DNA of 43,142 nucleotides from the IMG/VR virus record IMGVR_UViG_3300012984_000002, positions 1 to 43,142 of that record; one strand, 5' to 3'. Shown one piece after another: positions 39,552 to 43,142 of the stretch. Under the pieces are notes generated by a model that made no database searches, was not told the DNA's origin, and saw nothing but the letters and a program-made list of their open reading frames with translations. This DNA comes from a virus. Position numbers and translations under genes: made by a program. Numbering within the stretch: position 1 is the first letter of the stretch; the number at the start of each line of letters is the position of its first letter.

Positions 39552-41168
39552 TTACTCCTCATTGCCTGATGGTATGTTTTGCAGGTTGCCACCGAAATCG
39601 AAAGCATCTGCGGATGATGTACAACGGTAGGTTTCTGCCATCCCTACACCATAGGAACAGCGCATTCGGTTATCCCAATCTAAACGAACATCTAAGAAGG
39701 TGGAAATGAAAACGCCGAGAGAACGGTATTCAAGGATGAGTTTGAATACTGGACGAAACAAAGGGTCGATATCTCCGAGAGCCTTCAGACAATCGTCATC
39801 GGTGGAAGGTTTGCGAGTCATGCGAGATTTTTGAACTGGCAACCCGAAGATTGTATAAAGGATCTTCATTAGCTGAGTTGGAGATTGATACCAAGCTGAA
39901 TCAGATTTACCCTTAGTCAATTTCTGTCCACCAGTTAAACACTCGGTGTATTTCATTAGCTCACCTTCCACCTGCATACGAAGGTTCATTGCTTTCGCGA
40001 GTTGAGTTTTGCGCTGAGCTAAGTCTTGACGAATACCACGCAGCATCATTGGGTACATCGCGTAAGCTGTGTCCATCTGTTCTGCGATCAATTGCTTCTG
40101 CAGATCGTTTGCCCCTTCCCACATAATCTCCCAGGCCCACAGAGTATTTGCAGCATCCTTGCAGTTATAGCGCTGGTAGGCAGGTACTTCGGATGGATCT
40201 GGAATATGGCCGGAACCTTCGTCTTTCCAGAATGAATAATAGGGAAGAGTCATAGAGCAAAGGAACGCGAGATTGCGCGGAAAGCCTGCGAAGAGTACAT
40301 GCCAAGCGATCATGGTATCTTTCCAGCCCTTTGGATTAGCGCCCCAGTAGCGAGCGAGGTACTGTAAGTCGTATACGAAGTTCTGGCCTACGCATTCATG
40401 ACGGGACATAACTCTTAGGAGTAGGATCACTATCGCTTCCTCTTCCTCCTTCGTCCAGTAAGATGTCGTAGAGTCCGCTTTGACGAAGGGCACACAGATG
40501 GCGGTAGTTGGGGAGGTCGCGATTGAGATGTACGTTATGTAACGAAACCTCGTCTCGATATCTACGCCGATGCGTGAAGAGGGTTGAGTCAACAGTTTGC
40601 TTAGCCATGTGGTCGCCTCTGCGAAAGTTGGGTTAATGAGAAAGTTTTCTAGCGGAGGAACTTGACGCTCATACCAGAACTTAAATGCGTTCTGCAGATC
40701 ATGACGAATGTAGAAAGTCCATTCGAAATTCTGGGTTGCTTTGAAAGGAGAGATGATTGGGAACACACGGCAAGCGCCAGTGATAATCTTACTCCCTCTC
40801 CAATTGAAAGCTGAAGGTTGTTTGTGCGTAGCCATTAAGGCTAAATCGCCAGCTGCAATTATCATCTCGCGATGCTTGAGTTGTTGGCTAGCTGTTTCGA
40901 TTGAAGCGAAAACTTTCGGGTCGATGTACTTACCGCAGCAAGGTTTGTATCCTTTAGCTGGGTACTGAGTCTTGGTACAAAACCAATTGTCAGTATCATT
41001 GTTTGGTGGATAGGTGTTATGGACGTACTGGAATTCCACATCGTTAAGGTTGAAGCCGGCAGCCTGCAACCATTGACGAAAGTCGTGGAACATTCCAGAT
41101 GAGAAGGGGGTGGTGCGGTTGAGATCACTGATCGTTGGATAATCTAGAAGGACGAGGACTGGTTTCAT
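39552..41168 (-). CDS. Family-A DNA polymerase, N-terminal half: UDG-like, 3'-5' exonuclease and thumb
   Basis: This 538-aa protein has three parts. Residues 1-165 resemble a uracil-DNA-glycosylase fold (PFSSGMFHDFRQWLQAAGF; EMIIAAGDLALMA; FNWRGSKIITGACRVFPIIS), but the glycosylase catalytic motif is degenerate. Residues 198-345 are a DnaQ-like proofreading exonuclease: GVDIETR (201-207), GQNFVYD (261-267) and YNCKDA (334-339). Residues about 360-538 form the thumb and the start of the palm, ending in NLQNIPSGNEE and a stop. A normal PolA would continue into motif A; that part is encoded separately at 37893-38597. Neither frameshift nor intein residues are visible at the break. Confidence 0.8.
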   Translation of the reverse strand: MKPVLVLLDYPTISDLNRTTPFSSGMFHDFRQWLQAAGFNLNDVEFQYVHNTYPPNNDTDNWFCTKTQYPAKGYKPCCGKYIDPKVFASIETASQQLKHREMIIAAGDLALMATHKQPSAFNWRGSKIITGACRVFPIISPFKATQNFEWTFYIRHDLQNAFKFWYERQVPPLENFLINPTFAEATTWLSKLLTQPSSRIGVDIETRFRYITYISIATSPTTAICVPFVKADSTTSYWTKEEEEAIVILLLRVMSRHECVGQNFVYDLQYLARYWGANPKGWKDTMIAWHVLFAGFPRNLAFLCSMTLPYYSFWKDEGSGHIPDPSEVPAYQRYNCKDAANTLWAWEIMWEGANDLQKQLIAEQMDTAYAMYPMMLRGIRQDLAQRKTQLAKAMNLRMQVEGELMKYTECLTGGQKLTKGKSDSAWYQSPTQLMKILYTIFGLPVQKSRMTRKPSTDDDCLKALGDIDPLFRPVFKLILEYRSLGVFISTFLDVRLDWDNRMRCSYGVGMAETYRCTSSADAFDFGGNLQNIPSGNEE

Positions 41169-41458
41169 TCTTGGCTCCCGAGAATTCTGCCGTTGTGCGT
41201 TATTATGTGGGGCTGATCATCCTTCGCAAACACTCCGTCAGATGTGACTTCAAATTGAATCTTGCCGTTAGCAGGAATACAGTAACCATCAAGTTTATCG
41301 TGATTGATGGTGAAGCCTGCATCTGAGTAAGTGTATTTTGAGGGATCAGTTTTAGTTGGGGTAAGTTGCTGCCGGACGTACCCTTCATCGTATCTGCGAA
41401 GGATAGTCCCTGGTTTATACAGGGCTCCTTCTTTATTGATGATATAGAGTTTGGCCAT
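41165..41458 (-). CDS. Hypothetical protein
   Basis: This 97-aa beta-rich protein contains YIINKEGALYKPGTILRRYD and IITHNGRILGSQ. No family. It ends in an ATGA overlap with the polymerase N-terminal half. The 3-nt gap from the upstream gene also indicates coupling. Confidence 0.6.
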   Translation of the reverse strand: MAKLYIINKEGALYKPGTILRRYDEGYVRQQLTPTKTDPSKYTYSDAGFTINHDKLDGYCIPANGKIQFEVTSDGVFAKDDQPHIITHNGRILGSQE

Positions 41459-41461
41459 GAG

Positions 41462-41899
41462 TTACCCCTTGATTACAGTGCCAGAACCATCGGCGTCACC
41501 AACTGGAGTTTTAAGTACCTCTCCTATTCGAACGGGAGTAGGTGGGACTGTGTAGGGAACTTGGCCTTGGTCCAGTTGGCGAACTACTTTTAGTACCTGA
41601 GATTCCTTGAGAGAGTGGAACTTCTCTCCATAGTAAACGATGTGGATGATCTCACCTGATTGGGTCCAGATTGATTGGACGTATTCACCTTGAACTGAAG
41701 TTGAAGTGATACCACCTTTACCCATAGCAATCTCTACTTTCGCGCAGAGTTCTTTGTAGGTGTTGGCCACCTTGAATTCTTCCAACGTGGTGGGTGCGAA
41801 AGAAAGTCTGGGATTTTTATTGAAGTATTCTTGAGCGGCAGCTTTAGCTAGTTCAAGTTCCGAGTTAACTGTTTCAAAATTAAACGTGATTAAGTACAT
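41462..41899 (-). CDS. Hypothetical protein
   Basis: This 145-aa protein has an N-terminal strand and helix (YLITFNFETVNSELELAKAA), then strands (IWTQSGEIIHIVYYGEKFH), and a Pro/Gly-rich end. No domain is recognised. AGGAGA precedes its start and its first base overlaps the last base of the methyltransferase stop. Confidence 0.6.
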   Translation of the reverse strand: MYLITFNFETVNSELELAKAAAQEYFNKNPRLSFAPTTLEEFKVANTYKELCAKVEIAMGKGGITSTSVQGEYVQSIWTQSGEIIHIVYYGEKFHSLKESQVLKVVRQLDQGQVPYTVPPTPVRIGEVLKTPVGDADGSGTVIKG

Positions 41900-43142
41900 T
41901 ATAGATCTCCTTTGAATGTGTGTTCGTTAAGGCGAGATGCAGCTAGATTATGGTCGGCCTCATCACGATTAATGCCAGTGGCGTGGAGATGCAGGAAATT
42001 CGCCGCCGGAAAAATCGGGCCTCCTCCCGCGAATGGATCAAGCACCTGATCTCCAGGTTGGCAGGATCGTTCCAACAGGTTAATATAAACTGAGGCTGGC
42101 TTCTCAGCAGGGTGCCCAGAAACTGTCGTACGCGGGCAATTAGAGATGACGTCAGGCTGGATTGAATTGACTTTGCGATCTCCTTTATTTGCGAAGAGGA
42201 CGCAATCGTAGGAATTCCGCGGTGCATGTTCAGGGCGAGGTGCGATGCCCAATCCGTTAGCTGGTCCAACAGCTTTGTGCCATATGATTGGTCGATTCCA
42301 GACGTTCCATCCAACTTCGGCAAATATATCTCGTAGGATATGCCAATGCCGTGGGTCGCAAAAGAGATACAAGTGCGCTTGATCTGATGCCACTCGGAAG
42401 AGTTCAGGGGCAACTGTGCTAAGAAGATCTTTGAAGTATGTGAAGTCGTCTGCATATTTGTGGTCCTGCTCTTGGACGGAAGAGAATTTATCTGCGCCTA
42501 CTCCGTAGGGTGGGTCGGTACAGATGCATGCGTAAGTACCTGAAGGTAAAGTTGCAAGAACATCTCGTGCATCCCCGAGGAGATTTTTGTGAGATCCAAT
42601 GTAGTTGGAAGATATGAGTTTGCCGAGAGTGTTTGTAAGATCTGTGTTGTGTGTGCGGCGTATGGCTCTAAGAGCTTCACCTTTGGATTTTGCATTGGCG
42701 ACCTCTGGCATATCAGCGTGTTTGGCAATCAGGGTCATATCGCGGATTGCTTCGGTGGTGGAGGATGGGGTATCCACTGGGTGGAGTTCTTGCATGAGTT
42801 GCTTGTCGGTGATTGCTGGGAATTCAGCACGACGCAAGGCTTGGTAGCGGGCAACTGCTTTTGCCTCTTCCATTAAGGTGAGGTTTTTACGACGAGTGTT
42901 CTCATGAAGTTCAGCTGCAACTAAATCTACTTCAGGTAGATCGGCGAGGGCTGAGTATGGGATGTGACCGATGGGAAGAGTCTGGCCTGCATGTTGGATT
43001 GGCTTTCCTTCGGCAGCGCAAATAGCGAGTGCGCGGAGACGGCATTCACCTACTACTAAAGTTAAGCCATCGTTGCGCAGAACAATTGGGTGTAGGATAC
43101 CATAGCCGGAGGTGAAATCGTCTGCTAGATTACGTAAGTGTT
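41899..43142 (-). CDS. ParB-DNA methyltransferase fusion, C-terminal part (continues off right edge)
   Basis: This is the 3' portion of the 436-aa gene that begins at position 190 after circularisation. The ParB-like segment (ENTRRKNLTLMEEAKAV near 103-119, using the joined numbering) and a helical linker precede a class-beta DNA methyltransferase. Motif IV is CTDPPYG (about 230-236) and HPAEKP (366-371) and motif I DPFAGGG (391-397) follow, the order of beta-type N6-adenine or N4-cytosine methylases; DPPY favours adenine. It may protect phage DNA from host restriction or mark it for regulation. The target sequence is unknown. Confidence 0.85.
   Translation of the reverse strand, partial: HLRNLADDFTSGYGILHPIVLRNDGLTLVVGECRLRALAICAAEGKPIQHAGQTLPIGHIPYSALADLPEVDLVAAELHENTRRKNLTLMEEAKAVARYQALRRAEFPAITDKQLMQELHPVDTPSSTTEAIRDMTLIAKHADMPEVANAKSKGEALRAIRRTHNTDLTNTLGKLISSNYIGSHKNLLGDARDVLATLPSGTYACICTDPPYGVGADKFSSVQEQDHKYADDFTYFKDLLSTVAPELFRVASDQAHLYLFCDPRHWHILRDIFAEVGWNVWNRPIIWHKAVGPANGLGIAPRPEHAPRNSYDCVLFANKGDRKVNSIQPDVISNCPRTTVSGHPAEKPASVYINLLERSCQPGDQVLDPFAGGGPIFPAANFLHLHATGINRDEADHNLAASRLNEHTFKGDL
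43020..43142. repeat. Terminal direct repeat (copy 2), identical to 1-123
   Basis: Second copy of the 123-base end overlap; see 1-123. It falls in the ParB-methyltransferase frame and confirms that the window is a full genome unit. Confidence 0.95.

Overview
The window is the essentially complete genome of a tailed double-stranded DNA phage, opened at an arbitrary point. The first 123 bases are repeated exactly as the last 123, so the unit is a circle (or circularly permuted molecule) of about 43,019 bp. The cut lies inside a ParB-methyltransferase gene whose two halves are at the two ends. The phage looks podovirus-like and lytic: it has TerS/TerL, portal, scaffold, an SU10-type (DUF5309-like) capsid, a head-tail adaptor and a P22 gp10-like beta-propeller nozzle, followed by large ejection-type proteins. 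There is no tail tube, sheath, tape measure, integrase, recognisable repressor, RNA polymerase or tRNA gene. The host cannot be named. Strong Shine-Dalgarno sequences, sigma70-like promoters and degenerate CTGT-N8-ACAG boxes suggest a proteobacterium.

The layout has two opposed transcription units. From a divergent control region (about 13.59-13.91 kb) the late unit runs rightward to 36,070. The early/replication unit runs leftward from 13,592 through position 1, across the contig ends, and down to 36,060. The two units meet tail to tail with an 11-bp overlap of their stop regions. Most early genes are tightly coupled (ATGA, TAATG or 1-4 nt gaps), and several short membrane-protein genes fall in these overlaps.

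Early unit: two paralogous proteins of unknown function (13065-13592, 11749-12225) flank a 522-bp control region. Then come small membrane proteins and many small unknown genes, including two further paralogous pairs. Recognisable genes are a Cas4/AddB-like Fe-S PD-(D/E)XK nuclease, a DNA ligase, a phage GHKL-type ATPase, a Sak4/AAA_24-like recombination ATPase with its DUF669-like partner, and the ParB-methyltransferase. Beyond the junction lie a family-A DNA polymerase split into two genes (UDG-like/exonuclease/thumb half and palm-fingers half) with four small genes between, a DUF4406-like protein, and a DUF3987-like helicase. Together these form a self-contained replication and recombination set that appears to use host RNA polymerase.

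Late unit: terS, a small PD-(D/E)XK protein, terL, portal, scaffold, capsid, a strong terminator, a small acidic protein, a glycosyltransferase, adaptor, nozzle, several beta-rich tail or receptor-contact proteins, and then five genes for presumed internal or ejected proteins. One of these has a run of 11-residue repeats, and one is a 1663-residue protein with an HEFGH metallopeptidase motif. No endolysin, holin or spanin could be recognised anywhere, which is notable for a complete genome. The most novel-looking signals are the split polymerase, a paired TACTTGTA element with 23-bp spacing found in two control regions, a branched RNA-like fold at 11042-11110, and the hendecad repeat protein.
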